Source: Bin80 sp965203305 (GTDB taxonomy: Bacteria; Bacteroidota; Rhodothermia; Rhodothermales; Bin80). From it: a stretch of DNA of 64,000 bases. This document shows, piece by piece, positions 45,601-54,256 of the stretch (position 1 is its first letter; every line of letters starts with the position of its first letter). Position numbers and translations under genes: made by a program. Under the pieces are notes generated by a model that did no database searches, was not told the origin of the DNA, and saw only the letters and a list, made by a program, of their open reading frames with translations. The stretch lies in NCBI GenBank assembly GCA_965203305.1, contig OZ241874.1, positions 806,001-870,000 on the forward strand, given 5' to 3'.

Positions 45601-47819
45601 AGAAGGCAGTGATCACCAAGGATGTCGCCCTGAGCTCGGCCACGATCTGGCCATACGCGGAAACGACAGAGTTCATGGGGGACTTCATGATCAGCGGGAC
45701 CGGCGGGCTGAATACGGAACACAATGGAGACAATGACAAGCGAAGTGTGATGATTCATGGGAACTTCACGCAAACGAAGGGGATGGTGAGCGGGCAAGTT
45801 GCAGGAGTGAAGCTGCATCCCATGACGACGAAGACGGTGATGGGGGACCTGATGGTGGCAGCGGATGCGTCCCGGTACGAGGGGAAAATGGTATCGGGCA
45901 ATATGCCGAGTCTGATGGTGCATGGGGGCTTTCACTTTGCAAAGAAGGGAGATCTGAATGTGAAGGTGGAGTTTACGGGCAAGGAGGCGCAGGAAGTAAT
46001 GACCGGGGATACGACAGCCCTGCACAGTGTCACGGTAAACAACGCAAAGGGACTGCTACTGAAAAGCCATGTCATGCAGCAGAAGGCAGCCACACTGACG
46101 CTCCGGCAGGGGAAGATTCACAGCATGCCAATGGACAGCATGTTTATGTGGACGGTGCAGAATGTGCAGGTGGAGCAGGAGCTCCGCGGCCGGAGTACGG
46201 CGCAGGAAGGAAAGAAATGCGGGGCAGACAATAACGAGGAGTGCAAGGCCACGATCCTGCGCGGCTCCCTGCAGTCATATGCGGCCACCCCGGTGGTGCG
46301 GCACCTGGCACAGGGGGTTTCCGGAGCAGGCTTTGCCGGCGGAGGCTATCTGTTCCCAGTGGGAATGGACCATAAAACGGATCAGGATACCCTGTCGTAC
46401 TATCTCCCGCTCATCCTGCAGCTGCCCTCCGACCTGACCGATACCACCGCGGTAACCGTATCTCCGTTCATGGACGACTCCGAGGATAGGCCTCTGAACC
46501 TCACGGTTCCAACCGCGGGCGGCAGCCTGACCCTGGATGCGCATGCAGAACTGTTCTGGAAGGTTACGCGGACGGACAAGGATAATGAGATGACGGATGC
46601 GAATCTTCGGCTGGCAACGGCAGGACTCCGAAATGTGGTGGATGTCACGGGACTCCGGATCGTGCAGTGGGATTGTGAAAATGATGAGAATGATGCCTGG
46701 GAGAATCCCAGGCTGGCAGGACGGGTTCCTGCCCAGGCGGATGCGAGTTCGTTCGGGGTGAACGGCTATCTGAATGGGGTGGTGAATCTGACACAGGAGA
46801 GGATTGAGCTGGGAAGCTGTGCGATCTTCGGGATTGCAGCGAACGGGATTGAGAATCCGATTGACCAGGCCGATCTGAGCGGAGGACGGGCGAACCTGCA
46901 GTTCATCCACAATGTGCCCCTGCCAACCCCGATCAACCTGCATCTGGGAGACATCCAGATTGGCATCGGAATGCAGTTCCGCAGTGCCACGGGCTATCGT
47001 GCCGTAGGGGCAGGAAGCCATGACCTGAAGATCCAGCAGGTTGGGAAACCGGCCGAGCAGGCGATCACCCAGACGCTTTCCCTGGCGCATAACAAAAACT
47101 ATGTGGTGATCGCCCATGGAAGTCTAGCGGAACCCATGCTCAAGGTGCTGGAAACCCGGATGACATCGCAGGTCGCGAACCAGGTGGATGTGCTGCTGGT
47201 GCACGGCTCGGCAGATCTGGGAGCAGCGCGGGTGGAGGTGCTGGACCCGATAGATCCGATGACGGTGAAAACGACGCTGGCAGGGAATCTGATGCTGAAC
47301 GATGCCACGCGGCACTACACTTCGCTGGCTCCCTCGCAGCAGGTCTTCCGGGTGAAATCCACGGATGGAGAGGTGACGGAGTTCTACGAACTGGACCTGT
47401 ACAGGTATGGAGGGCAGACGCTGGTGCTGAACCTGTCCGGGATGCGGAATGATCTGACGATCCTGGGCATAGACAGGAAAGGAATGATGGTCCCGACCAT
47501 GGTGGTGACGGGAGTGGAGGAAGAAGGAGTGGAGCTTCCGACCGAGTTTGCCCTGCATGGCAACTATCCGAACCCGTTCAATCCGTCCACACGAATCCAG
47601 TTTGACCTGCCGGAAAATGCGCAGGTGCAGGTCCAGATTGTAGACATGCTGGGGCGGGAGGTGATCACGCTGCCGGCGCAGGAGATGGAAGCAGGGGCGA
47701 ACCGGAGCATCGAACTGCATGCCACCAGCCTGGCGAGCGGAACCTATCTGTATCGGCTGATGGCAACCGGCGCAGAGCAGCGGCATGTGAAGACCGGACG
47801 CATGACGCTCGTGAAATAA
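42627..47819 (+). CDS. Giant secreted T9SS-type surface protein, paralogue B
   Basis: 1730 aa from ATG 42627, which overlaps the G tract. This start gives MGGGAGVVLLTLLFTISSAFAQ, a signal peptide lacking the positively charged n-region. The upstream ATG 42610 would supply it (MKHMQKW) but is out of frame with the present G11. The body is a long array of short beta-strand modules (inferred beta-helix). Residues ~1420-1625 form a DUF4397-like domain (LQFIHNVPLPTPINLHLGDI..). Residues ~1645-1730 are a T9SS sorting tail (NYPNPFNPSTRIQFDLP..., ending RHVKTGRMTLVK). The tail directs export across the outer membrane and surface attachment. Present expression may be low or off. Confidence 0.88.
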   Translation: MGGGAGVVLLTLLFTISSAFAQSTTRYIDPVNGRADGNCTKTDPLVTNGACTLARAFHSSNQTTNTTFLIQVRFAGGTAELAAPTTSLSKSITFGAYVAGSSSAVAGVLKFTGTLKMARTGQVALAPKAEAEFQNIILEGSDRWIGGNMFPVFKNENEVEKRVTIAGTLTVNPTSARIDKLIVSKDLTIDGPHSLHLYEQLEVKRGATLTLKTEPSNYDGGVMIFMKKGTSSTDMRGILRVDGKIVEGKASRTNPVWLAHQNRSGFNWRGNGSFFHASIDYTPANGVDYTDCLRVTGSGMISAEIRTTAYGNLCVELPEIGNIQVAGSTVERGTQATALNKKNITTDLIFRKEVIVNGDLVQWNDARVVFEQAATIKGDVILADGTLPKLFLTDGFGTARTASVRKGVQVEGKGDYTCAYTTGASAIHIPGVQFAGAVTIEGELHVRSSTLTNGAPNSAKASAPACAPRVLFMAPEATATTSAAGHAVVSSIAGDVAVDDTASFYKKGRIHLDSDMHGMGAAMRRTVHNVRVEGGISAKGSTIGMAHPSMSNADGMCTGKDTRLTFGNHIVLTGPKTQTISGQGSALMLDALMVLGDMDVDRGPLTVKTLHVGPRAELMSTKDVKVTESLILQGELSGELDEASTIKRLTYGNRNTDVVKKAALHTMLEGLSISVGSGELRLDEVVKTKNLGLCSGTLSLADAESTTDSTLHVTGQITVQNGMLEKDANDPGSISTDRNRYLLKYITPGKRTVTDALEWFAPQDVVVDHAKAEIMVNDDRSVSGKLEVSSGMLMMEDSLNAGSIVLGSATKMGTLQTEGEDVVVNGKVTVNGKSKLVTGGGDLHVLGTVTGGEYTHNTAQVSIAKDAMIHLGDGTLMLGPEDTKKRNNLRDLTGYNTGTDGSGANSRPDVKLTLTGSLTAGMIKVPKGSKETVIDASSDSKMLRTLVFDGTMTPGTNNHDGLLRILSATGAGKMLTIDSLSAMQGAVETHNKKAVITKDVALSSATIWPYAETTEFMGDFMISGTGGLNTEHNGDNDKRSVMIHGNFTQTKGMVSGQVAGVKLHPMTTKTVMGDLMVAADASRYEGKMVSGNMPSLMVHGGFHFAKKGDLNVKVEFTGKEAQEVMTGDTTALHSVTVNNAKGLLLKSHVMQQKAATLTLRQGKIHSMPMDSMFMWTVQNVQVEQELRGRSTAQEGKKCGADNNEECKATILRGSLQSYAATPVVRHLAQGVSGAGFAGGGYLFPVGMDHKTDQDTLSYYLPLILQLPSDLTDTTAVTVSPFMDDSEDRPLNLTVPTAGGSLTLDAHAELFWKVTRTDKDNEMTDANLRLATAGLRNVVDVTGLRIVQWDCENDENDAWENPRLAGRVPAQADASSFGVNGYLNGVVNLTQERIELGSCAIFGIAANGIENPIDQADLSGGRANLQFIHNVPLPTPINLHLGDIQIGIGMQFRSATGYRAVGAGSHDLKIQQVGKPAEQAITQTLSLAHNKNYVVIAHGSLAEPMLKVLETRMTSQVANQVDVLLVHGSADLGAARVEVLDPIDPMTVKTTLAGNLMLNDATRHYTSLAPSQQVFRVKSTDGEVTEFYELDLYRYGGQTLVLNLSGMRNDLTILGIDRKGMMVPTMVVTGVEEEGVELPTEFALHGNYPNPFNPSTRIQFDLPENAQVQVQIVDMLGREVITLPAQEMEAGANRSIELHATSLASGTYLYRLMATGAEQRHVKTGRMTLVK
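42629..42639 (+). repeat. Homopolymer G11 tract at the start of paralogue B
   Basis: Eleven consecutive G. From the natural upstream start (ATG 42610, reading MKHMQKWGGG) eleven Gs shift the frame and give a stop after 15 codons. Twelve or nine would restore MKHMQKW(G)nAGVVLLT, which aligns with paralogue A. Confidence 0.9.
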
Positions 47820-47860
47820 GGGAATAAGCCGAGAAGGCTCTGTGCAAGAGTTTGGGAGAG

Positions 47861-47892
47861 CACCCCGGTACGGCAGCGTATCGGGGTGTTTT
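47861..47892 (+). terminator. Intrinsic terminator after paralogue B
   Basis: CACCCCGGTAC pairs with GTATCGGGGTG (one G-T wobble) around the loop GGCAGC, followed by TTTT. It begins 41 bp after the stop codon. Confidence 0.8.
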
Positions 47893-48641
47893 GCGTTGGG
47901 GGGAAACAGGCTTGCGGATCGGATGCAGGCATATCAGATCGGGTACAGAGATATTGTTGCAAGAGCTTTTTCAGGGTAGAACCTGGTATTCTCACAGACT
48001 ACCGGAACTTCATACTCTACAGAAAAGTGTCGCTTTACCTCTGATTTGGGTGAGGCATGATACGTATAATTTTGAATCAGCTCTCCTTTGCACGAACGGG
48101 TGCATTGGCAGAATATGCACACATTTCCGTGATTCAGAGGGAGGGGGAAATGACGGTACTCTGCTGTGATCACGCGATTTGGATGACGGATCTCCTGTAA
48201 AGATCACGGATGTTCCGTCATTCGAAACGCTCGTGCCCTCTCTCGGACAGACAAGCTGAAAAATATCCGATCTGTCACGAGGCTATTCCTTGCCTTCCAT
48301 CAAGATTGCAATCTCAGTTCAGGAAAAAGTAGACATTCCAGATATTGTTCTTTCCGTATGAAGCCCTGTCTCGTGAGCAACGTTTAAATTCGGGCCGGGT
48401 ATAACAGTAACATCGTGTGAGTTTGGAGAAAATGTCGGATCACCGATGCGAAATTGGTGATCAAAAGTTTGTATCCGCGCACACAGACACACATTTTGTA
48501 GCAGATGATCAGATGTCACCGTGTCCCGGCAGGCAAGGGTACGGAAGTTTTATTGTATCAGAAACGAGGCGGGTTCGCAGTAGCCGGTTAGCAAAGTCAA
48601 CAAAAATTGACAGAAGGGAAAGCTTGGTCAGTTTGACATAT
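47893..48641. other. Intergenic region, no gene recognised
   Basis: Only short overlapping frames without family features. A 7-bp inverted repeat (GATCACC/GGTGATC) lies at 48438-48462. Part of the 1.5-kb gap that also carries R1 and R2 elements. Confidence 0.4.
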
Positions 48642-48732
48642 GAGCCCCTGCAAAATTCCCGAATGACGGAGAAAGATCGCTCTGGGAGTTCTTGCAGGTA
48701 CATCGGGTAAGGTATTTTTTGCAAGAGCCCTC
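48642..48732 (-). repeat. R1 short interspersed element, complete with inverted ends
   Basis: The left end GAGCCCCTGCAAAATTCCC and the right end GGTATTTTTTGCAAGAGCCC are imperfect inverted repeats 91 bp apart overall. This copy shows that R1 has terminal inverted repeats and so is MITE-like. Confidence 0.6.
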
Positions 48733-48874
48733 GTGTAGTGAAATTTCCCGTGGACTCCGCTAAAATGGCGAGAGTGTTCTGCGCTCGCAAGTGGTATTGC
48801 GGGGCATAAGTCTATAACTGCATGCACGAGGAGGATTCAAATGTATTTGAACACCCCGGTACAAATTTTACTTA

Positions 48875-49163
48875 GTGTCTGTCCGAAAATTCAGAATATC
48901 GCCAATATATGCCGTTTAGAGAGCGTATGAGGGGTTTTTTGGAGATATTTTTTGGTATTTTTCCTGACGAAGATGGAAGCTCTTTGGCGGACTGGAGCAT
49001 GAAATTCTCGAACAGCGTCCATAAACGCGCAATCTTCGTGCAAGAGTTCCCCGAATCTCTCATAGCGAACGAACATCTGAATCGCTCCATACATGGCACT
49101 GTGGGGCAAAATGCCTCTGGAATCCCCTGTATTTGGGGTTGCTGTGAATTTTCGGACAGACAC
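48875..49163. mobile_element. R2 MITE-like element, copy 1 (289 bp)
   Basis: Starts GTGTCTGTCCGAAAATTCA and ends with its exact reverse complement TGAATTTTCGGACAGACAC, a 19-bp perfect terminal inverted repeat. TA flanks both ends, as expected from a TA target duplication (IS630/Tc1-mariner style). A second copy is at 57203-57490. The short minus-strand frames inside differ mostly by amino-acid changes between copies, so they are probably not genes. Confidence 0.75.
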
Positions 49164-49351
49164 TACTCAGTCTCAAGTCCCCCTCCGAAACCTCAAAGTG
49201 AAATTAATTGTCGCAAGATTGCCCGCAGAAACAAGGAAGCCTGTTCAGGGATGGTTTCGAGAGAAGTCTGCCTTCGCCCAATTTTAAATTCCTGCGCTGA
49301 CGTATAGCCAGCATTTTCTTGTATGTATTTTCCCCCAAAGCAGAGTTTCCC

Positions 49352-51064
49352 ATGCCTGATTTAATCAAGCCTCATGGAGGTACATTGACGGAGCTGAATG
49401 CAGATGCGCAGCGCAGAGAGATTCTCAAGAGTGAGTCAGTCAACTTTGCATCAATCATCCTGCAGGATCGGCAGCTGTGTGATCTGGAGCTGTTGCTTGG
49501 CGGGGGCTTTTCGCCCCTCACAGGCTTTCTGAATCAGGATGATTATGATCATGTTCTGGAAAACATGCGCCTTGCATCCGGCATCCTTTGGCCAATTCCG
49601 GTTACGCTGGATATTACCAGAGAGGATGTGAACCGGATTAAAGACCATGATCTAATTGCTCTTCGTGATGTTACCGGACTGCTTCTGGCGGTACTTCATC
49701 GGGGAGATCTGTGGAAGCCAGATAAACAGGCAGAGGCAGAAAAGGTATTTGGGACATCTAGCACGGAACATCCAGCCGTGGAGTATTTGATCCATCGGGC
49801 GGGGTCCTATTATCTGGGAGGAACTTTGGAGGGCATCCAAATGCCGCCACACTACGATTTTCTGGATATTCGGCATACCCCCGGGCAACTTCGCAAGACA
49901 TTTCAGTCTCGCGGAAGTTCGCGAATTGTAGCATTCCAGACACGCAATCCCATGCATCGTGCCCACAAGGAACTCACAGACAGAGCTGCGCAGGATGTGG
50001 GGGGAGAGTTATTAATTCATCCGGTTGTGGGGATGACAAAGCCAGGAGATATTGATCATTACACTCGTGTCCGAAGCTACAGGAAGTTGCTGGATTATTA
50101 TCCTGAAGGGCTGGCTTCTATCAGCCTGCTGCCACTGGCAATGCGTATGGCCGGGCCAAGAGAAGCACTCTGGCATGCGATCATTCGCAAAAATTATGGC
50201 TGTACCCATCTCATCATAGGACGTGATCATGCAGGTCCGGGCAAAATGAGTGATGGTACTCCGTTTTATGGGCCATATGATGCACAGGAGATGTTCAAGG
50301 TCCATGCCGAAGAATTGGGGATGGAGATGGTTCCGTTCAGGTTGATGGTGTACGTTCCAGCCTCTAACTCCTACCAGCCGATAGACGAGGTACCTGAAGG
50401 GGAAGAGACTCTGAATATTTCTGGAACTCAACTGCGGAGTATGCTGACGACGGGTGAAGAGATTCCTGAGTGGTTTTCTTATCAGGGGGTTATCAAGGAA
50501 CTGCAGAAGACACATCCCCCCCGAGGGCAACAGGGATTTGCTGTGTTTCTGACGGGATTGTCAGGGTCTGGAAAGTCCACGATTGCGAATGCGCTGCAGG
50601 CACGCCTGCTGGAACTTCTGTCCTGTCCCGTTACACTGCTTGACGGGGATGTCGTCCGTACGAATCTCAGCAAAGGGCTGGGTTTTTCGAGAAAAGACAG
50701 GTCCACGAATGTGCAACGGATTGGGTATGTTGCTTCAGAGATTGTCAAGCACAGAGGGGTTGTTATTTGTGCTCCAATCGCTCCTTATGAAGAAGATCGG
50801 TCCATCAACCGCCAGCGAATAGAACGCGAAGGTGGGTACATTGAAGTCTTTGTAGATGCCCCTCTGGAGGTTTGTGAACGCAGAGATGTGAAGGGGCTCT
50901 ATGCAAAAGCGCGAGCGGGACTGATCAAGGAGTTCACGGGAATAGACGATCCGTATGAAGTGCCGGAGCATCCAGAAGTGATTTGCAAGACCGGGCAGGA
51001 AACAGTAGAAGAAAGCGCATGTCTTGTAATAGACAAGCTTCATGATATGGGATTTTTAGTGTAG
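49352..51064 (+). CDS. sat-cysC: Bifunctional sulfate adenylyltransferase / APS kinase
   Basis: 570 aa from ATG 49352, which starts the family N-terminus MPDLIKPHGGTL. The N-terminal ~390 residues are ATP sulfurylase with QTRNPMHRAH (~200) and GRDHAGPG. The C-terminal ~180 residues are APS kinase with GLSGSGKST and LLDGDVVRTNLSKGLGFSRKDR. Together they make PAPS from sulfate and ATP. The location among sugar-nucleotide genes suggests PAPS for sulfated polysaccharide or lipid, but assimilation is equally possible. The next gene, wbpA, starts 10 bp later. Confidence 0.92.
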   Translation: MPDLIKPHGGTLTELNADAQRREILKSESVNFASIILQDRQLCDLELLLGGGFSPLTGFLNQDDYDHVLENMRLASGILWPIPVTLDITREDVNRIKDHDLIALRDVTGLLLAVLHRGDLWKPDKQAEAEKVFGTSSTEHPAVEYLIHRAGSYYLGGTLEGIQMPPHYDFLDIRHTPGQLRKTFQSRGSSRIVAFQTRNPMHRAHKELTDRAAQDVGGELLIHPVVGMTKPGDIDHYTRVRSYRKLLDYYPEGLASISLLPLAMRMAGPREALWHAIIRKNYGCTHLIIGRDHAGPGKMSDGTPFYGPYDAQEMFKVHAEELGMEMVPFRLMVYVPASNSYQPIDEVPEGEETLNISGTQLRSMLTTGEEIPEWFSYQGVIKELQKTHPPRGQQGFAVFLTGLSGSGKSTIANALQARLLELLSCPVTLLDGDVVRTNLSKGLGFSRKDRSTNVQRIGYVASEIVKHRGVVICAPIAPYEEDRSINRQRIEREGGYIEVFVDAPLEVCERRDVKGLYAKARAGLIKEFTGIDDPYEVPEHPEVICKTGQETVEESACLVIDKLHDMGFLV

Positions 51065-51074
51065 GCAAACAGAA

Positions 51075-52397
51075 ATGAATACTCTGGTTCAGACTGCCCT
51101 GACAAAAAAGATAGAGTCACGTGATCTTCGTATTGCTGTACTGGGGCTGGGATATGTCGGATTGCCACTGGCAGTTTCTTTTGCAGAAGCTGGCTTCCGT
51201 GTCGTTGGAATAGATATTGATGAGAAGAAAGTGGAGATGGTCATCGGGGCTGTCTCCCACATTGAAGACATACCAGACGAACGACTGGCTCCGCTTGTGA
51301 CCGGGGGATTGCTGGGAGCCACAAGCAAATTTGATGTTCTTGATACCTGTGATGCCGTCAGTATCTGCGTCCCCACGCCACTTCGCAAAACTGGAGCCCC
51401 GGATGTTTCCCACATCCTGAGTGCCACGGATGAGATTGCCAGGTACCTGCATCCTGGCATGGTCATCGTGCTGGAGAGCACAACTTATCCGGGGACCACC
51501 ACAGAGGTGATTCTGCCACGCTTTCAACAGGAGGCGGGGAACCTGGAAGTTGGAAAAGATTTCTTTCTGTGCTTTTCCCCTGAGCGTGTGGATCCGGGTA
51601 GGCAGGACTGGACTACAAAGAATACACCGAAGGTGATGGGGGGAGTCACATCCGCCTGTCTTCAGGTCGGACACAAGTTGTATGAGTCAGCCATTGACTC
51701 CGTCGTTCCCGTATCCAGCCCGGAGGCGGCAGAGCTGACCAAACTGGTGGAAAATACGTTTCGGGCCGTGAATATTGGGCTGGCCAATGAAGTGCTTCTG
51801 ATTTGCCACAAGCTGGGATTGAATGCATGGGAAGTTATTGAGGCTGCGGCAACCAAGCCATTCGGCTTTATGAAATTCCTTCCCGGCCCGGGACTGGGTG
51901 GTCACTGTATCCCGATTGACCCGCAGTACCTGTCGTGGAAACTGCGGACACTCGGCTATACGGCACGGTTTATTGAACTTGCCACAGAGATTAATACAGA
52001 TATGCCCCGGTACTGGGTGCATCGTGTTCAGGATTCTCTTAATGAGGAAGGCAAGCCGCTTCGCGGAAGCCGTGTCCTGGTGATCGGGGTTGCGTACAAA
52101 AAAAATGTAAGAGATTTGCGAGAATCTCCGGCACTGGATATCCTGAAACTGCTCCGCAATAAAGGTGCAGAAATCAGCTATCACGATCCTTATGTACCCG
52201 CCCTCGCTCTGGATGAAGTGGAAATGGTTTCTGTCGTTGATTTGCAGAGTGCGCTAGGCATGGCAGACTGTGTACTGATTGCCACGGATCATGACAGGTA
52301 CGAATGGACAGACATACATGAGCGGGCGCAGCTGGTTGTAGACACGCGTGCTACACTGCACCGGGAGCAGGATGAGATCCTGCAATATTTCCGGTAG
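51075..52397 (+). CDS. wbpA: UDP-N-acetyl-D-glucosamine 6-dehydrogenase (WbpA type)
   Basis: 440 aa nucleotide-sugar dehydrogenase of the WecC/WbpA group: IAVLGLGYVGLPLAVSFAEAG, CFSPERVDPGR, ELTKLVENTFRAVNIGLANE and the catalytic motif PGPGLGGHCIPIDPQYL. It makes UDP-N-acetylglucosaminuronate, the first step towards UDP-2,3-diacetamido-uronic acid. Its partner genes wbpB, wbpE and wbpD lie on the opposite strand 2-5 kb away. Confidence 0.85.
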   Translation: MNTLVQTALTKKIESRDLRIAVLGLGYVGLPLAVSFAEAGFRVVGIDIDEKKVEMVIGAVSHIEDIPDERLAPLVTGGLLGATSKFDVLDTCDAVSICVPTPLRKTGAPDVSHILSATDEIARYLHPGMVIVLESTTYPGTTTEVILPRFQQEAGNLEVGKDFFLCFSPERVDPGRQDWTTKNTPKVMGGVTSACLQVGHKLYESAIDSVVPVSSPEAAELTKLVENTFRAVNIGLANEVLLICHKLGLNAWEVIEAAATKPFGFMKFLPGPGLGGHCIPIDPQYLSWKLRTLGYTARFIELATEINTDMPRYWVHRVQDSLNEEGKPLRGSRVLVIGVAYKKNVRDLRESPALDILKLLRNKGAEISYHDPYVPALALDEVEMVSVVDLQSALGMADCVLIATDHDRYEWTDIHERAQLVVDTRATLHREQDEILQYFR

Positions 52398-52463
52398 TCG
52401 TCTTTTCGGCCGGTCCAATCATCTGAACGAGAACGAATCCAGGGAGTGATAGCTTGCTGAGGG

Positions 52464-53429
52464 TCAGTCCTGCTCCCGGCTGGAGTCCAGAATCCAGCCT
52501 GTACGCTCATCCAGCACATAATGGGGGCGTCCTTTGACTTCTTCAAAGATTCTGCCCAGGTACTCTCCAAGAATTCCCAGTACAATCAGCTGTACTCCCC
52601 CCAGAAATAAAATCAGTACAACCGTAGAGGCCCAGCCCTCAGGGAGGCTTTTCCCGCTCAGAAATACTCCCAGTGCGTAGACCAGGTAACAGAATCCAAG
52701 AGATGCTGCCCCCAGACCGAGCCAGGCAGACAGCCGCAGCGGGGCAGAGGAGAATGACAGCAGCCCGTCCAGTGCCAGCCGAGTCAGCCGCTTCATGTTG
52801 TAGCTTGGCTTGCCGGCATGCCGGGCAGGACGTGCATACTTTATCCCGATCTGCCTGAATCCAACCCACCCACGCAGTCCCCGAACAAACCGGTTGTGCT
52901 CCGGCAGTGTGTTCAGAACATCCACAACTCTGCGGTCCATTAGTGCAAAATCTCCGGCATCCCGGGGAATTCGAATATTTGCTGTCTTGTCCAGAAGGCG
53001 GTAAAAGATGCTGTAGCAGGCTCGCAAGAACCATGATTCTTTCCTGTTTGCACGTATTCCGTAGACAACATCATAGCCCTCGCGCCATTTGGCAATAAAC
53101 TGTTTCAGTAATTCTGGAGGATCCTGCAGATCGGCATCCAGGATGGCAATGATCTCTCCGTGTGCATGCTCCAGACCTGCACTCACAGCTACCTGATGAC
53201 CGAAGTTTCGGGAAAAACGCAGGCAGGCCATTCGCTGATCGGACTGGCAGGCATCTTGAAGGATACGAAGGGTACGGTCCTGACTTCCGTCATCAATAAA
53301 GAGAAACCGCATCGGAACACCCAAATCCAGCGACTTGAGTACGGCAAGCAGATCGGGCAGGACTTCCTCCTCGTTATAGCAGGGAAATACCAGACAGAGC
53401 TCCGGGTCTGCAGTGTGACGATTCGTCAT
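52464..53429 (-). CDS. Glycosyltransferase family 2 (DPM1/GtrB-like, with membrane helices)
   Basis: 321 aa. The N-terminal GT2 domain has LCLVFPCYNEEEVLPDLL, FLFIDDGSQDRT, ILDADLQDPPELL and QIGIKYARPARHAGKPSYN. Two C-terminal hydrophobic helices (~240-305) follow. This is the layout of polyprenyl-phosphate sugar transferases (GtrB, ArnC-like), which load a sugar on an undecaprenyl carrier at the inner membrane. Last gene of the wbp string. Its ATG overlaps the DUF2400 stop (ATGA). Confidence 0.88.
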   Translation of the reverse strand: MTNRHTADPELCLVFPCYNEEEVLPDLLAVLKSLDLGVPMRFLFIDDGSQDRTLRILQDACQSDQRMACLRFSRNFGHQVAVSAGLEHAHGEIIAILDADLQDPPELLKQFIAKWREGYDVVYGIRANRKESWFLRACYSIFYRLLDKTANIRIPRDAGDFALMDRRVVDVLNTLPEHNRFVRGLRGWVGFRQIGIKYARPARHAGKPSYNMKRLTRLALDGLLSFSSAPLRLSAWLGLGAASLGFCYLVYALGVFLSGKSLPEGWASTVVLILFLGGVQLIVLGILGEYLGRIFEEVKGRPHYVLDERTGWILDSSREQD

Positions 53430-54205
53430 GAGTTTGCGAAAGGGTCTCCGTATGCTCCGATGCCGAACAGCGCGTAGTCATAGCGTGCAGGATCAGAATT
53501 GTTGAGTTTCCGGCAGGCTTCGGTCAGTTCCATCACCGCCTTCCAGTCATTTGCTTTTCGGGAAAGCAGGCCCAGAGAGCGTGCCTGGCGGCCGGAATGA
53601 ATATCCAGAGGCAATAAAAGCTGATGTGACTGGATACTGCTCCAGATTCCCAGATCCACAGGCCCGGAACGCACCATCCATCGCAGATAGAGTGAGAGAC
53701 GTTTGCATGCACCCCCCCGGCTGGGACGGGCCAGGTGTTTTTGCAGCCTTGCTGGAGTGTCGGGATGTGCCAGCATCATGCGCGTACTGAATCGTTCCAT
53801 TGCCTCGCGAGTATCGGGTGCATCAGACTCGCATTCGAAGATATTCTCAACACTTCCATACCGGTTTATCAAAATACTGAGGTTGTGGGTGAATGCGATG
53901 CAGTCTTCTGGCTGAAATGTACGATGCACAAATGAATGAAGTACATCACTGTCGCGAGTTGGATCAAACTGCCGTACGAATTTTCCAGGGCTGAACTGCA
54001 TTCTGGCACACAATTCTTCAAGTTTCGAGAGTATGAGTGCGCGGGATCCCCAAGCCAGAGTTGCGGCATAAAGTCCGATCACCTCCTGGTCACATCTGTC
54101 CGTGAACGCATGGCACAGCCTGACGGGATCGTCGGCAATGAAGGATGGATGTTCAAAGTATGACACCAGTCGGTCAAGACAGGATGTCTGCAGTGTGCAA
54201 GACAA
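53426..54205 (-). CDS. TIGR02757/DUF2400 family protein
   Basis: 259 aa of unknown function. Family motifs: FIADDPVRLCHAFTDRCDQEVIGLYAATLAWGSR, KRLSLYLRWMVRSGPVDLGIW and PLDIHSGRQARSLGLLSRKANDW. The start is uncertain: 54205 is a TTG and no in-frame ATG lies upstream before a stop. GTG at residue 14 is an alternative. A stretch of seven G occurs in the coding strand near 53712-53718. Confidence 0.8.
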   Translation of the reverse strand: MSCTLQTSCLDRLVSYFEHPSFIADDPVRLCHAFTDRCDQEVIGLYAATLAWGSRALILSKLEELCARMQFSPGKFVRQFDPTRDSDVLHSFVHRTFQPEDCIAFTHNLSILINRYGSVENIFECESDAPDTREAMERFSTRMMLAHPDTPARLQKHLARPSRGGACKRLSLYLRWMVRSGPVDLGIWSSIQSHQLLLPLDIHSGRQARSLGLLSRKANDWKAVMELTEACRKLNNSDPARYDYALFGIGAYGDPFANS

Positions 54206-54256
54206 AATATGCTTGGATGAGCGGGCAGGGGAGTCTCCCAGGATACGAGCTGTACG

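Noticed and set aside
43794..46025. Long minus-strand frames of 379 and 344 codons
   Set aside because: Antisense shadows of paralogue B.
48875..49163. R2 minus-strand frames as a small gene
   Set aside because: Between the two copies the differences are mostly amino-acid changing and one copy has an altered frame at the end, so it behaves like non-coding element DNA.
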